Shown here in pieces: positions 34,800 through 43,400 of a stretch of 64,000 nt of DNA; the first letter of the stretch is position 1, and the number at the start of each line of letters is the position of its first letter. The DNA lies in the NCBI RefSeq assembly GCF_001612635.1, contig NZ_BDAV01000006.1, forward strand, positions 372,001-436,000. The letters run 5' to 3'. The notes beneath the pieces were generated by a model, which was not told the origin of the DNA, did no database searches, and was given only the letters and a program-made list of their open reading frames with translations. Origin of the DNA: Nocardia africana NBRC 100379. GTDB lineage: Bacteria; Actinomycetota; Actinomycetes; Mycobacteriales; Mycobacteriaceae. A program made the translations under genes and the position numbers.

Positions 34800-35891
34800 T
34801 CACAGATCGAGTTCGAGAGTGTCGCCCGCCGCGCGGGAGACGCAGGTGAGCATGGTCGTCTCGCGTTCGGCGGGACTCAGCCGCCGATCGCGATGGTCGA
34901 CAGCGCCGGCGTGCACGGTCACCGCGCAGGTACCGCAGAAGCCCTGCCGGCACGAGTAGGCGACATCGGGCAGGACCCGGCCGATGGCCGCGAGTGCCGA
35001 TTCGTCGGCGGCCACGTCCACCGTGTGACCGCTGCGCCGCAGCCGGATCCGGAACGGACGGCCGTGCTGCACCGGCAGCGGCGAGAACCGTTCGGTGTGG
35101 ACCGAAACGGTCGGCTCGTGGGCGGCGTCGGTGTCCAATGCTGCGGCCATCAGCGGTGGCGGACCGCAGACGTAGATCGCGGTGCCGCGCGGTACGTCGG
35201 CCAGAATCAGATCGAGATCGGCGACACCGCATTCGTCGTCGGGCCGGATCTCGAGCCGTCCGCCGCGATGGACCGACAGCTCGTCGAGGAACGGCATCGT
35301 CGCCCGGCTGCGGCCGAGATAGACCAGCCGCCAATCGATTCCGCGCCGTTCGGCGTCGGCCACCATCGGCAGCAGCGGCGTGATGCCGATACCGCCGGCC
35401 ACGAAGACGTAGTGCGGGGCATCGACATACCCGAAGGCGTTGCGCGGCCCGCGCACGCGCAACCGGTCCCCCACCGCCACGTCGCGATGGATCTCGGCGG
35501 ATCCACCGCCGCCGTCGGGCAGGTGGCGCACGGCGATGCGATAGCTTCCGCGGTCGGCCGGGTCTCCGTTGAGCGAATACTGCCGCTGACGACCGGAGGG
35601 CAGCAGCACATCGATGTGGGCGCCCGGAACCCAGCGCGGCAACCGCGCGGCGTAGGGTGCGACCAGGGTCAGCACGACCACATCCGAGGCCTGCGTCTCG
35701 CGCCGGGCCACGATCAGCTCGCGTTCGAAACCGCTGCGCCGCACCGGATTCGGTCGCGACAGCAGATCGAGGGGTGGCTCCGTGGTGACGCCGCGCCGAT
35801 ACAGGTCGAAGACCGCGCCGACCGCCCGCAGCGGCAGCGACGGCCGATATCCCGGCCGCTCGGCGGCCACCGGGTACGCCGCCGCCGTCAC
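34800..35891 (-). CDS. Ferredoxin-type oxidoreductase (FNR domain plus 2Fe-2S)
   Basis: A 363-aa protein. An FAD/NAD(P)-binding ferredoxin reductase domain comes first (RQYSLNGDP flavin motif near 118, VAGGIGITPLLPM near 166, VCGPPPLM near 245). A C-terminal plant-type 2Fe-2S domain follows, with CRQGFCGTC and the final Cys in MLTCVSRA. It should pass electrons from NAD(P)H to a partner oxygenase, like vanillate/phthalate-type reductases. The GTG start overlaps the stop of the PF10118 gene by 4 bp, which points to that di-metal protein as its partner. Confidence 0.92.
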   Translation of the reverse strand: MTAAAYPVAAERPGYRPSLPLRAVGAVFDLYRRGVTTEPPLDLLSRPNPVRRSGFERELIVARRETQASDVVVLTLVAPYAARLPRWVPGAHIDVLLPSGRQRQYSLNGDPADRGSYRIAVRHLPDGGGGSAEIHRDVAVGDRLRVRGPRNAFGYVDAPHYVFVAGGIGITPLLPMVADAERRGIDWRLVYLGRSRATMPFLDELSVHRGGRLEIRPDDECGVADLDLILADVPRGTAIYVCGPPPLMAAALDTDAAHEPTVSVHTERFSPLPVQHGRPFRIRLRRSGHTVDVAADESALAAIGRVLPDVAYSCRQGFCGTCAVTVHAGAVDHRDRRLSPAERETTMLTCVSRAAGDTLELDL

Positions 35892-36763
35892 CGCCGGCCC
35901 TCGCGCGCGGCCGGCGATTGCGCGAGATAGCGCAGCGCGTTGTCCATGCTCCCGAGCTGGGAGGGATGGAATCCGGGCCGCAGATACCGCGGAATCTCGG
36001 TCAGGAAGGTCGACATCCGCGGCACCACGCCGCGCGCGGAGGCGCTGAGAAATTGCAGCGGCCAGAACCGCCCCTTGCGGGGATCGGGATCCTTGCCGAA
36101 CAGATAGCCGCCCGCGATCACGAACAGCACCAGCAGCGACGAGCTGGCCAGCACGGCCGTGCGGGCCTTGCGCAGGTAGCCGCCGTCGACGTGCATGTAC
36201 GCGTCGTAGACCACGCTGCGGTGTTCGACCTCCTCCGCGCCGTGCCAGCGGATCAGGTCCAGCATCGCCGGATGCATGTTCTTGGCCTCGAGCACGTCGT
36301 TGGTCAGCAGCCACTCGCCGATGACGGCGGTGTAGTGCTCCATCCCGGCGAACAGGCCCAGCCGCTCACACAGCCACTCGTGTTTGGCGCGGCCGGTCAG
36401 GCCGTGATCACCGAGCAGGCGATCGACCAGCCAGGCCACCGTCTCCACCATCGGGGCCACGTCGAGCCCGAGCGATTCCAGGTGGCGGCGCGCCTGCGCG
36501 TGCGAGCTGGCGTGCTGATTCTCCTGGCCGATGAAGCCCTGCACCTCTTCGCGCAGGCGCTCGTCGTCGATATAGGGCAGCGCTTCGGCCAGGGCCGCGG
36601 CCATCGCGCGTTCCCCCTCCGGGAGAACCAGATGCATCACATTGATGATGTGGGTGGCCATGACCTCGCCCGGAATGTAGTGCATGGGGACGGAGTCGAA
36701 ATCGAATCGCACATCGCGAGCCCTGATCGCGTGGGCTTGGTCGTCGTAGACCGAGGTGTTCAT
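35888..36763 (-). CDS. PF10118 predicted metal-dependent hydrolase/oxygenase
   Basis: A 291-aa protein. It has a ferritin-like helical layout with carboxylate/His pairs: EGERAMAAALAEALP, IGQENQHASSH, MEHYTAVIGEWLL and GAEEVEHRSVVYDAY. This pattern matches PF10118, annotated as a metal-dependent hydrolase but likely a di-iron protein. One membrane-like segment (LLVLFVIAGGYLFG) lies near residue 220. It is first in a leftward operon with a 2Fe-2S reductase immediately downstream, consistent with an oxygen-using di-iron enzyme (inference). ATG 36763 is preceded by AAGGA. Confidence 0.85.
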   Translation of the reverse strand: MNTSVYDDQAHAIRARDVRFDFDSVPMHYIPGEVMATHIINVMHLVLPEGERAMAAALAEALPYIDDERLREEVQGFIGQENQHASSHAQARRHLESLGLDVAPMVETVAWLVDRLLGDHGLTGRAKHEWLCERLGLFAGMEHYTAVIGEWLLTNDVLEAKNMHPAMLDLIRWHGAEEVEHRSVVYDAYMHVDGGYLRKARTAVLASSSLLVLFVIAGGYLFGKDPDPRKGRFWPLQFLSASARGVVPRMSTFLTEIPRYLRPGFHPSQLGSMDNALRYLAQSPAAREGRR

Positions 36764-36805
36764 GGCGCGTCCTTGCGGGTGGTCGAAGCGATGCTCCGAC
36801 CGTAA

Positions 36806-36845
36806 TGTTGACATCACTAGATGTCAACAGCGGTCGATGTCAACA
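36806..36845. promoter_or_regulatory. TetR operator with three half-sites
   Basis: TGTTGACAT (36806-36814) and ATGTCAACA (36821-36829) form a perfect 9-bp inverted repeat with a 6-bp spacer. A third direct copy of the half-site, GATGTCAACA, follows at 36836-36845. The element lies between the divergent PF10118 operon and tetR, 37 bp before the tetR start. Confidence 0.75.
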
Positions 36846-36882
36846 AAACGCCTCGTCACCGCCCCCCGGTAGCATCACCGCC

Positions 36883-37545
36883 ATGGCCGATTCGCCGCAC
36901 ACTCCGAAAACGGGCAGCCGCCCCTGGCGTGGACGCGAACCGGCGGACCGCATCGCCGCACGTCGCGAACGGCTGCTGCAGGCCGGTTACGAACTCATGG
37001 CCGGCGTCGGCGCCGCCGAGACCTCCATGCGCGGAGTATGCCGACAGGCCGGGCTCACCGAACGTTATTTCTACGAGAGTTTCGCCAATCTCGACGATTT
37101 GACGACCACCGTCCTCGAGAACACCGTCGAACAGTGCCGGGATCGGCTGCTCGCCGCGCTGGCCGACGCGCCCGAGGACCGGGACCTGCTGTTCGGTCAC
37201 GTGGTGCGCGCGTTCACCGATTTCCTGACCGAGGACCCCCGGCGTGGGCGGATCCTGTTCGTCGAATCCATCGCCACCCCGGCACTGACCCGGCGCGGCA
37301 GCGAACTGGTCGCGGTGATCACCGGGCCGATCGCCTCGGTGATCGCCGCCGACGACACCGACACACCGGCTCCCGACGAGACCGACACGACGCTCAACGC
37401 GATGGCCATCTTCGGTGCGCTCGCCTACTGCTATCGCCCGTATCTGATCGGCGACATCACCATCGACCGGGAGCGGTTCGACAACCACGCCGCCGCGATC
37501 ATCCGGCAGCTCAGCACCGTGCGCTCGGCGCCGGTTCTGCGCTGA
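36883..37545 (+). CDS. TetR family regulator of the divergent oxidative operon
   Basis: A 220-aa regulator from ATG 36883. The HTH region RRERLLQAGYELMAGVGAAETSMRGVCRQAGLTERYFYESFANLDDL is a standard TetR DNA-binding domain. The C-terminal domain is helical. It is divergent from the PF10118-reductase-monooxygenase-SDR operon, with a strong palindrome between the two, so it very likely represses that operon and itself. CYP51 follows on the same strand after 130 bp. Confidence 0.92.
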   Translation: MADSPHTPKTGSRPWRGREPADRIAARRERLLQAGYELMAGVGAAETSMRGVCRQAGLTERYFYESFANLDDLTTTVLENTVEQCRDRLLAALADAPEDRDLLFGHVVRAFTDFLTEDPRRGRILFVESIATPALTRRGSELVAVITGPIASVIAADDTDTPAPDETDTTLNAMAIFGALAYCYRPYLIGDITIDRERFDNHAAAIIRQLSTVRSAPVLR

Positions 37546-37675
37546 ACACCTCCCGCCCACACCCCGGTGGCGGCACCGCTCGAAACGGTGCCGGACCTTG
37601 CCTCGTCCACCCTTCCGTAGTAGCGTCCAGACACGTGTCCATCAACGATGGATCCGGAATGCGGAAGGATTTCTC

Positions 37676-39031
37676 ATGACGTTGGTCAAGCCGCGGCAGG
37701 TCTCCGGGGGCGAACACGAGCACGGCCACCTCGAAGAGTTCCGCACCGATCCGATCGCGCTGATGCAGCGGGTGCGCGCGGAGTGCGGCGATGTGGGCGC
37801 GTTCCGGCTGGCCGACAAGGACGTCATCCTGCTCTCCGGCGCCGAGGCGAACGAATTCTTCTTCCGCGCGGCCGACGAGGATCTCGACCAGGGCGCCGCC
37901 TACCCGTTCATGAAGCCGATCTTCGGTGACGGCGTGGTCTTCGACGCCAGCCCCGAGCGCCGCAAGGAGATGCTGCACAACCAGGCCCTGCGCGGTGACT
38001 TCATGCGCGGGCACGCCGAAACCATCGCGCACGAGGTGCACCGGATCGTCGAAGGCTGGGGCGACGAGGGCGACATCGACCTGCTCGAGTTCTTCGCCGA
38101 GCTGACGATCTACACCTCCTCTGCCTGCCTGATCGGCAAGAAGTTCCGGGAGGAACTCGACGAGCGGTTCGCGCACCTGTATCACGAACTCGAACGCGGC
38201 ACCGACGCGCTGTGCTACGTCGATCCCTACGCGCCCATCGAGAGCTTCCGCCGCCGCGACGAGGCGCGGGCGAAACTGGTCGAACTGGTCCAGGAGATCA
38301 TGAACGGCCGCATCGCGAACCCGCCGCAGGGTAAAGAGGATCGCGACATGCTCGACGTGCTGGTCTCGATCCGCGACGAACAGGGTGAGCTGCGGTTCTC
38401 CGCCAGCGAGATCACCGGCATCTTCATCTCGATGATGTTCGCCGGCCACCACACCACCTCCGGCACCGCGGCCTGGACGACCATCGAACTGCTGCGCAAT
38501 CCCGAGGTGCTGGACCGGGTCGTCGGCGAACTCGACGAGCTCTACGCCGACGGCCAGGACGTGAGTTTCCATGCGCTGCGCCAGATTCCGCACCTCGAGG
38601 CGACGATCAAGGAGACGCTGCGGCTGCATCCGCCGCTGATCATCCTGATGCGCGTCGCGCGCGGCGAATTCGAGGTGTGCGGGCACAGCATCGCACCGGG
38701 CGATCTGGTCGCGACCACACCGGCGGTCTCCAACCGGATCGCCGAGGACTTCCCCGACCCCGACCGCTTCGACCCGGGCCGCTACGTCGATCCGAACCAG
38801 GCGGATCTGGTGAACCGCTGGACCTGGATCCCGTTCGGCGCCGGACGGCACCGCTGCGTCGGTCAGGCGTTCGCGCTCATGCAGTTGAAGGCGATCTTCT
38901 CGATCCTGTTGCGGGACTGGGAATTCGAGATGGCGCAGCCCTCCGACAGCTATCGCAACGACCATTCCAAGATGGTGGTGCAGCTGCAGCAGCCGTGCAC
39001 GGTCCGGTACCGGCGCCGGCGGCGCGGGTGA
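37676..39031 (+). CDS. cyp51: Sterol 14-alpha-demethylase, cytochrome P450 CYP51
   Basis: A 451-aa P450, close to M. tuberculosis CYP51 throughout (GGEHEHGHLEEFRTDPI near the start; ANEFFFRAADEDLDQ; ERRKEMLHNQALRG; SRNDHSK-type end YRNDHSKMVVQLQQP). The I-helix motif MFAGHHTTSG, the ExxR pair in ETLRLH, and the heme loop FGAGRHRCVG with Cys394 are intact. The enzyme removes the 14-alpha methyl group of sterols. The upstream sequence has GGAAGGA. An SDR overlaps its stop by 4 bp. The small ferredoxin gene that often accompanies cyp51 is not present here. Confidence 0.95.
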   Translation: MTLVKPRQVSGGEHEHGHLEEFRTDPIALMQRVRAECGDVGAFRLADKDVILLSGAEANEFFFRAADEDLDQGAAYPFMKPIFGDGVVFDASPERRKEMLHNQALRGDFMRGHAETIAHEVHRIVEGWGDEGDIDLLEFFAELTIYTSSACLIGKKFREELDERFAHLYHELERGTDALCYVDPYAPIESFRRRDEARAKLVELVQEIMNGRIANPPQGKEDRDMLDVLVSIRDEQGELRFSASEITGIFISMMFAGHHTTSGTAAWTTIELLRNPEVLDRVVGELDELYADGQDVSFHALRQIPHLEATIKETLRLHPPLIILMRVARGEFEVCGHSIAPGDLVATTPAVSNRIAEDFPDPDRFDPGRYVDPNQADLVNRWTWIPFGAGRHRCVGQAFALMQLKAIFSILLRDWEFEMAQPSDSYRNDHSKMVVQLQQPCTVRYRRRRRG

Positions 39032-39864
39032 GCGCGGCGCGGCTTCCGGGCACGGTGGTGGCCGTCACCGGTGGCGCGCGGGGCATCGGCTGTTCGATCG
39101 CCGAGCATCTGCGCGACGCCGGTGCGCGGGTGGTGCTCGGCGATATCGACACGGCCGCCGTCGCCGCGACCGGATCGCGGCTCGGCGCCGCGGCGGCCCT
39201 GGCGCTCGACGTGACCGATCCGGCCTCGTTCGCGGACTTCCTCGCGAAGGCCGAGACCGCGGCCGGCCCCGTCGACGTCTTGATCAACAATGCCGGCATC
39301 ATGCCCGTCGGCCGCTTCACCGGCGAATCCGACACCATCACCCGCCGCATCCTCGAGGTCAATGTGCTCGGGGTCATGAACGGCACCAAAGCCGCACTGC
39401 CGCAGATGCTTTCGCGCGGACGCGGTCATATCGTGAATATCGCGTCGCTGGCCGGGGAAAACCCCACGCCCGGTATGGCGACCTATTGCGCGAGTAAACA
39501 GGCGGTGCTCGGCTTCACCGAGGCCATGCGGCTGGAATGCCGCGGCAGCGGGGTGCACTTCTCGGCGGTGTTGCCGACGTTCACCCGCACCGAACTGATC
39601 GCCGGAACCAAGGCGCCGATGGGCCTGCTGGCCGAACCCGAGGATGTCGCCCGGGCGGTGACGCGGCTGATCGCGCGACCGCGGCGCCGGGTGACCGTGA
39701 CCCGGGCGGCCGGGGTGGCGATGGCGTTCAACAAGCTCACTCCGCGCGCGTTCGGCGAATTCACCGCCCGCCGCATGGGCGTGCACCGAATATTCACCGA
39801 CGAGGTCGATCGGGCCGCCCGCGCGGACTACGACCGGCGGGTCGGCAACACGCCGGAAGGCTGA
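39028..39864 (+). CDS. Short-chain dehydrogenase coupled to CYP51
   Basis: A 278-aa SDR starting at a GTG that overlaps the cyp51 stop. The cofactor motif GGARGIG is near residue 16, NNAGIMPVG near 88, the catalytic Ser in NIASLAG and YCASK near 153. It resembles the SDR next to cyp51 in mycobacteria (Rv0765c-like). A substrate change such as oxidation of a hydroxysterol is plausible but inferred from linkage alone. Confidence 0.9.
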   Translation: MSAARLPGTVVAVTGGARGIGCSIAEHLRDAGARVVLGDIDTAAVAATGSRLGAAAALALDVTDPASFADFLAKAETAAGPVDVLINNAGIMPVGRFTGESDTITRRILEVNVLGVMNGTKAALPQMLSRGRGHIVNIASLAGENPTPGMATYCASKQAVLGFTEAMRLECRGSGVHFSAVLPTFTRTELIAGTKAPMGLLAEPEDVARAVTRLIARPRRRVTVTRAAGVAMAFNKLTPRAFGEFTARRMGVHRIFTDEVDRAARADYDRRVGNTPEG

Positions 39865-39962
39865 AACCGCAAAATTCCGGCCGCTGCCGGATATATTCGA
39901 ATCGGCATACGCCCTGGTCATCGCCCGGAAATCGGCGAATATTCCGGCGTGCGTCCTTCGAC

Positions 39963-39990
39963 GTCTTTTGAGAGCCGCACCAACGGGTAC
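39963..39990 (+). promoter_or_regulatory. Possible SigF/SigB-type promoter of the sigma gene
   Basis: GTCTTT and GGGTAC are separated by 16 nt, resembling the SigF/SigB consensus GTTT-N14-17-GGGTA. The element is 40 bp before the sigma factor start codon, suggesting positive autoregulation. Confidence 0.35.
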
Positions 39991-40030
39991 CCAATCTGGG
40001 TCGGATTCAGTTGGAAGCGAGGTATCTCGA

Positions 40031-40843
40031 ATGACACATGAACCGATCGCCCGTCGTGCCGAAACCGCCGCACGCCACGGTGCCAACAGTTACGACAACA
40101 TCGAACCCTGGTTCGAGAAACTGGCCGCTCTGGATCATGCCGATCCGCATCGGGAGTCGGTCCGAGCGGAAATCATCGAACTCTGCCTGCCGCTGGCCGA
40201 GCATATCGCTCGGAAATTCGCCGGCCGCGGCGAGACGTTCGACGATCTGCACCAGGTGGCGAGGCTCGGTCTCGTCCTGGCCGTCGATCGATTCGACCCG
40301 GCACGGGGAAATTCCTTCCTCTCCTTCGCCGTGCCGACCGTGATGGGCGAGGTTCGCCGTCACTTCCGCGATTACACCTGGTCGACCCGGGTACCGCGCG
40401 CCGTCAAGGAATTGTGGCTGCGCATCGGCCCGACGACCGAACATCTGGCTCACGAACTCGGGCGAATGCCCACGGCCCGGGAGCTGTCCGACGCTCTCGA
40501 CGTCGACGGGCCGCAGGTGGTGCAGGCCATGATCGCCGGCAACGCCTACCAGCCGAACTCCATCGACGCCGTCGTCGACACCGACGACGGCGCGATCATG
40601 GACAAGCTCGGCGCCGAGGAACAGTGTTACCAACTGACCGAGGACGCGATGGCGGTTCGCCCGCTCATCGACGCGTTGCCCAGCCGGGAACGCAGAATTC
40701 TGATCATGCGCTTCTTCGAATCCAAGACGCAGAATCAGATCGCCGAGAAACTGCAGATCTCCCAGATGCACGTCTCCCGCATTCTGTCGCGCACGCTGAA
40801 AAGTCTTCGGCAGCAGGCGCTCTGCGAGCCGCAGCCGACGTAG
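40031..40843 (+). CDS. SigF/SigB-type RNA polymerase sigma factor
   Basis: A 270-aa group 3 sigma factor. Region 2 has LAEHIARKFAGRGETFDDLHQVARLGLVLAVDRFDP and SFAVPTVMGEVRRHFRDYTWSTRVPR, the signature of the SigB/SigF/SigG family. Region 3 (TEHLAHELGRMPTARELSDAL) and region 4 (LPSRERRILIMRFFESKTQNQIAEKLQISQMHVSRILSRTLKSLR) are complete. It should direct general stress genes. No anti-sigma or anti-anti-sigma gene is adjacent, which differs from the usual rsbW-sigF arrangement. The small stress-type genes downstream may be targets. Confidence 0.93.
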   Translation: MTHEPIARRAETAARHGANSYDNIEPWFEKLAALDHADPHRESVRAEIIELCLPLAEHIARKFAGRGETFDDLHQVARLGLVLAVDRFDPARGNSFLSFAVPTVMGEVRRHFRDYTWSTRVPRAVKELWLRIGPTTEHLAHELGRMPTARELSDALDVDGPQVVQAMIAGNAYQPNSIDAVVDTDDGAIMDKLGAEEQCYQLTEDAMAVRPLIDALPSRERRILIMRFFESKTQNQIAEKLQISQMHVSRILSRTLKSLRQQALCEPQPT

Positions 40844-40882
40844 TGATCGAACCACCAGTCCGCACGACCGAAAGGTGTAGTC

Positions 40883-41206
40883 ATGCCCAAGGAATGGTCT
40901 TCCAAAGAAGAACGCCAATACGAACATGTGAAATCCTCGGCCCGGAAACGGGGTGAGAGCAAAGGCCGCGCACAGGAAATCGCCGCACGCACGGTCAACA
41001 AGAATCGCGCGCAGGCGGGCAAAACCCGCACCGCGAGCCGGAGTTCCACCAACGATATGTCGCCGCAGCGCCGCGGTGGCCAGCGGTCCGGAAAGGGTTC
41101 CCAGGGACCGACCCGCGATCAGCTCTACAACGAAGCGCGCCAACGCAATATCAAGGGCCGGTCGAAGATGACCAAGAAACAGCTCGCCAGCGCGTTGGGC
41201 CGGTAA
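40883..41206 (+). CDS. Small basic protein with Rho-N/SAP-like C-terminus
   Basis: A 107-aa highly basic protein (MPKEWSSKEERQYEHVKSSARKRGESKGRAQEIAARTVNK). The C-terminal TRDQLYNEARQRNIKGRSKMTKKQLASALG resembles the Rho N-terminal/SAP-like nucleic-acid-binding motif. Homologues are often annotated as plasmid stabilisation or ChaB-like proteins, but the real role is unknown. It lies 40 bp after the sigma gene and before a strong terminator, so it may be expressed in the same unit under stress. Confidence 0.8.
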   Translation: MPKEWSSKEERQYEHVKSSARKRGESKGRAQEIAARTVNKNRAQAGKTRTASRSSTNDMSPQRRGGQRSGKGSQGPTRDQLYNEARQRNIKGRSKMTKKQLASALGR

Positions 41207-41257
41207 TACCTGCGCGACACGCGAATCCGATTCTCGCGCAATACCGTACCGAACGAA

Positions 41258-41294
41258 GAAAGGGTGCCCGGTCGATTCGGCCGGGCACCCTTTC
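41258..41294. terminator. Bidirectional hairpin terminator
   Basis: Perfect 14-bp arms GAAAGGGTGCCCGG and CCGGGCACCCTTTC with a 9-nt loop, between the rightward Rho-N-like gene and the leftward CsbD-like gene. Confidence 0.85.
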
Positions 41295-41314
41295 GGTCGG
41301 TTCCTCCGTTACCG

Positions 41315-41569
41315 TCAGGAGCCGCCGTTGCCCTGGTAGGCCTGCTGCCGCTTTTCCTCCACACCGGCTTCCGCACGGTGCTTCTCGGCTTCGGCCTCCT
41401 TCTGAGCGGCCTCGCGCTGCGATTCGGCGCGGCTCTGCTGGGCCTTGCCCTCCTCGCGCAGCTCGTCCTTTCCGAATACCTGGCCGGCGGCTTCCTTGGC
41501 CTTACCCTTCGCGCCTTCCACGACGCCTTCGAGGCCTTCGCGGCCTCCGCCCTTCTCGTGCTCCGACAA
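41315..41569 (-). CDS. CsbD-like small stress protein
   Basis: An 84-aa hydrophilic helical protein. EGLEGVVEGAKGKAKEAAGQVFGKDELREEGKAQQ is the CsbD-like signature, followed by a Glu/Ala/Lys-rich helix and a short Gly/Ser tail. The TTG at 41569 is chosen as start because GGAGGT lies 7 nt upstream and the resulting N-terminus (SEHEKGGGREG) matches the family; the frame is open further upstream (to 41632). Such proteins are controlled by general stress sigma factors in other bacteria, matching the sigma gene nearby. Molecular role unknown. Confidence 0.8.
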   Translation of the reverse strand: MSEHEKGGGREGLEGVVEGAKGKAKEAAGQVFGKDELREEGKAQQSRAESQREAAQKEAEAEKHRAEAGVEEKRQQAYQGNGGS

Positions 41570-41674
41570 GGGATTCACCTCCAACACGTCGAAATCACTG
41601 ACATCGGGCGCGATACCCGGCGACCCCGGCACGAAACGCCCGCCGACCGCTATTTCGGGCCGCTGTGGGCGTCC

Positions 41675-42199
41675 TCACCGCGTCTCGGGGCCGCGTCGGC
41701 GCTCCCGCCAGGGATGGGCGAACCAGGTCAGCAGAAACAGCGCCGCGAAGCACACACCGATGACGGTCGCGGCGACCGCACCGGCGACGGTGTCGAAGAT
41801 CAGCACCGCGACGCCGGTGAGCGCGATGCCGAGCAGCGCCAGCCCGACCAGTGCGAAGGTGTGCGCGGTCCGCACCACGTTGCCCAGGCGATGCTGCCGA
41901 AACAGGATGCGGTGTGCGGCGACCGGCGCGATCAGGAAGACCGTCGCCGCGATAGAGGCGGCCACGACCGCCAGATACACCCCGCGCATCGGGGTGGACA
42001 CCGTGGTGAACCTGGCCTGGAACGGCAGCGTCAGCAGGAAGCCCGTCAGCAGCTGCACGCCCGTCTGCACCACCCGCAGTTCCTGGATCAGGCTGGTCAG
42101 ATTGCGGTCCAGCTGTTCGGTTTCCGTCTCACCACGGACCTCGCGGTCCCATTCCCGATCGCGGTCTTCCCGGCCGCCGGCGGACTGCACCTGCTCCAT
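41675..42199 (-). CDS. DUF6328 family membrane protein
   Basis: A 174-aa protein. The charged N-terminus (EDRDREWDREVRGETETEQLDRNLTSLIQELRVVQTGVQLL) leads into four membrane spans (LLTGFLLTLPFQARF, GVYLAVVAASIAATVFLIAP, FALVGLALLGIALTGVAVLIF, VAATVIGVCFAALFLLTWF). The ELRVxQTGVQxLxGFLLxLPF block is typical of DUF6328. Function is unknown. It stands between two divergently oriented units with no clear operon. Confidence 0.85.
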   Translation of the reverse strand: MEQVQSAGGREDRDREWDREVRGETETEQLDRNLTSLIQELRVVQTGVQLLTGFLLTLPFQARFTTVSTPMRGVYLAVVAASIAATVFLIAPVAAHRILFRQHRLGNVVRTAHTFALVGLALLGIALTGVAVLIFDTVAGAVAATVIGVCFAALFLLTWFAHPWRERRRGPETR

Positions 42200-42262
42200 C
42201 CGACAACCCTATCCCCGGCGGATCGTCCCGAGTGATCAATAGTTTCGGCCATACTGGTGCCC

Positions 42263-43318
42263 ATGCACACCGTCGAGGCACCCGAGGTCCGCACCTGGAA
42301 TTTCCCCCGCGGGATCGCCAGCGTCGCGGTGATGATCGGATTCGCCGCCGAGCACGGGGTGGACAGGGCGCGCTTGCTCGCCGGATCCGGTATCGCGCCG
42401 GCCACACTCGGCGATCCGGGTGCCCAGATCCCGGCCGAGGCCGAACTGGCGGTGGTGCGCAATCTGGTCGCCGCACTCGGCGAGATCCCCGCGCTCGGCG
42501 TCGAGGTCGGGCGGCGGTACCGGCTGAGCACCTTCGGCATCTTCGGCTTCGCCTGCGTCACCAGTCCCACACTGCGCGAGGCGATTTCGCTGGCCATGCG
42601 GTACTATCGGCTCGGATTCGCCTTCTGCACACCGATCGTCGAATACCGGCGCGACGATGTGATCGCCTGGATCCATCACGAACTCATCCCGCCGGATGTG
42701 CAGACCTTCCTGGTGGAGCGCGACATCGTCGCCATGCATCGGGTGATGGCCGACCTGCTCGGCCACGATTTCTCTTTCGCCCGGATGGAATTCGGTTACG
42801 ACGAACCGCCGTACGCCGACCGGCTCGAGGCGGTGCTCGGCGCGCGACCGCGCTTCGGGCGCGCGCACACCATGTTCACCGTCGCGCCGGAGATCCTGTC
42901 CCAGCCGCTGCCCCAGGCGAATCAGCAGACGTGGGCGGTCTGCATCGCCCAGTGTCGTGACCTGGTCCAGCGCCGCAGCGCGCGCACGGGTATCGCGGCC
43001 GAGGTACGGGAGCGATTGCTGCCCGGCAGCGGCGCGACCGGGATCACCACCCCGCCGCCGATCGAGGCGGTCGCCCGTGAGCTCAACATGAGTGTGCGGA
43101 CGCTGCGCCGCCGCCTCACCGAGGCCGGGACCAGTTATCGGGCGCTGCTCGACGAGGTGCGCCGCGCACTCGCCCAGGAGATGCTCTCGGGTACGCCGCT
43201 GACCATCGACGACATCGCCATCCGGCTCGGCTACGCGGAGGCGACGCCGTTCATCCATGCCTTCAAACGCTGGACCGGCACCACCCCGGCCGCCTACCGG
43301 CGTGACCGGAACTATTGA
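42263..43318 (+). CDS. AraC family regulator (Arabinose_bd-like N-domain)
   Basis: A 351-aa regulator. Residues about 15-200 match the PF12625 ligand domain found in OruR/VirS-like regulators (VAVMIGFAAEHGVDRARLLAGSGIA; IFGFACVTSPTLREAI). The C-terminal AraC DNA-binding domain has two HTH motifs (IEAVARELNMSVRTLRRRLTEAGTSYRALLDEVRR; LTIDDIAIRLGYAEATPFIHAFKRWTGTTPAAYR). ATG 42263 is taken; a GTG two codons earlier is possible. It is directly upstream of the ChoD-like oxidase on the same strand and is the likely regulator of that gene. Confidence 0.9.
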   Translation: MHTVEAPEVRTWNFPRGIASVAVMIGFAAEHGVDRARLLAGSGIAPATLGDPGAQIPAEAELAVVRNLVAALGEIPALGVEVGRRYRLSTFGIFGFACVTSPTLREAISLAMRYYRLGFAFCTPIVEYRRDDVIAWIHHELIPPDVQTFLVERDIVAMHRVMADLLGHDFSFARMEFGYDEPPYADRLEAVLGARPRFGRAHTMFTVAPEILSQPLPQANQQTWAVCIAQCRDLVQRRSARTGIAAEVRERLLPGSGATGITTPPPIEAVARELNMSVRTLRRRLTEAGTSYRALLDEVRRALAQEMLSGTPLTIDDIAIRLGYAEATPFIHAFKRWTGTTPAAYRRDRNY

Positions 43319-43400
43319 TTTTCTGGCCGTCGATCTCTGCGTTCGCCCCCTGATCTGCCCCTACGGTACGTGGGGACGATCCGGACGAAAGGGCGCGGCG

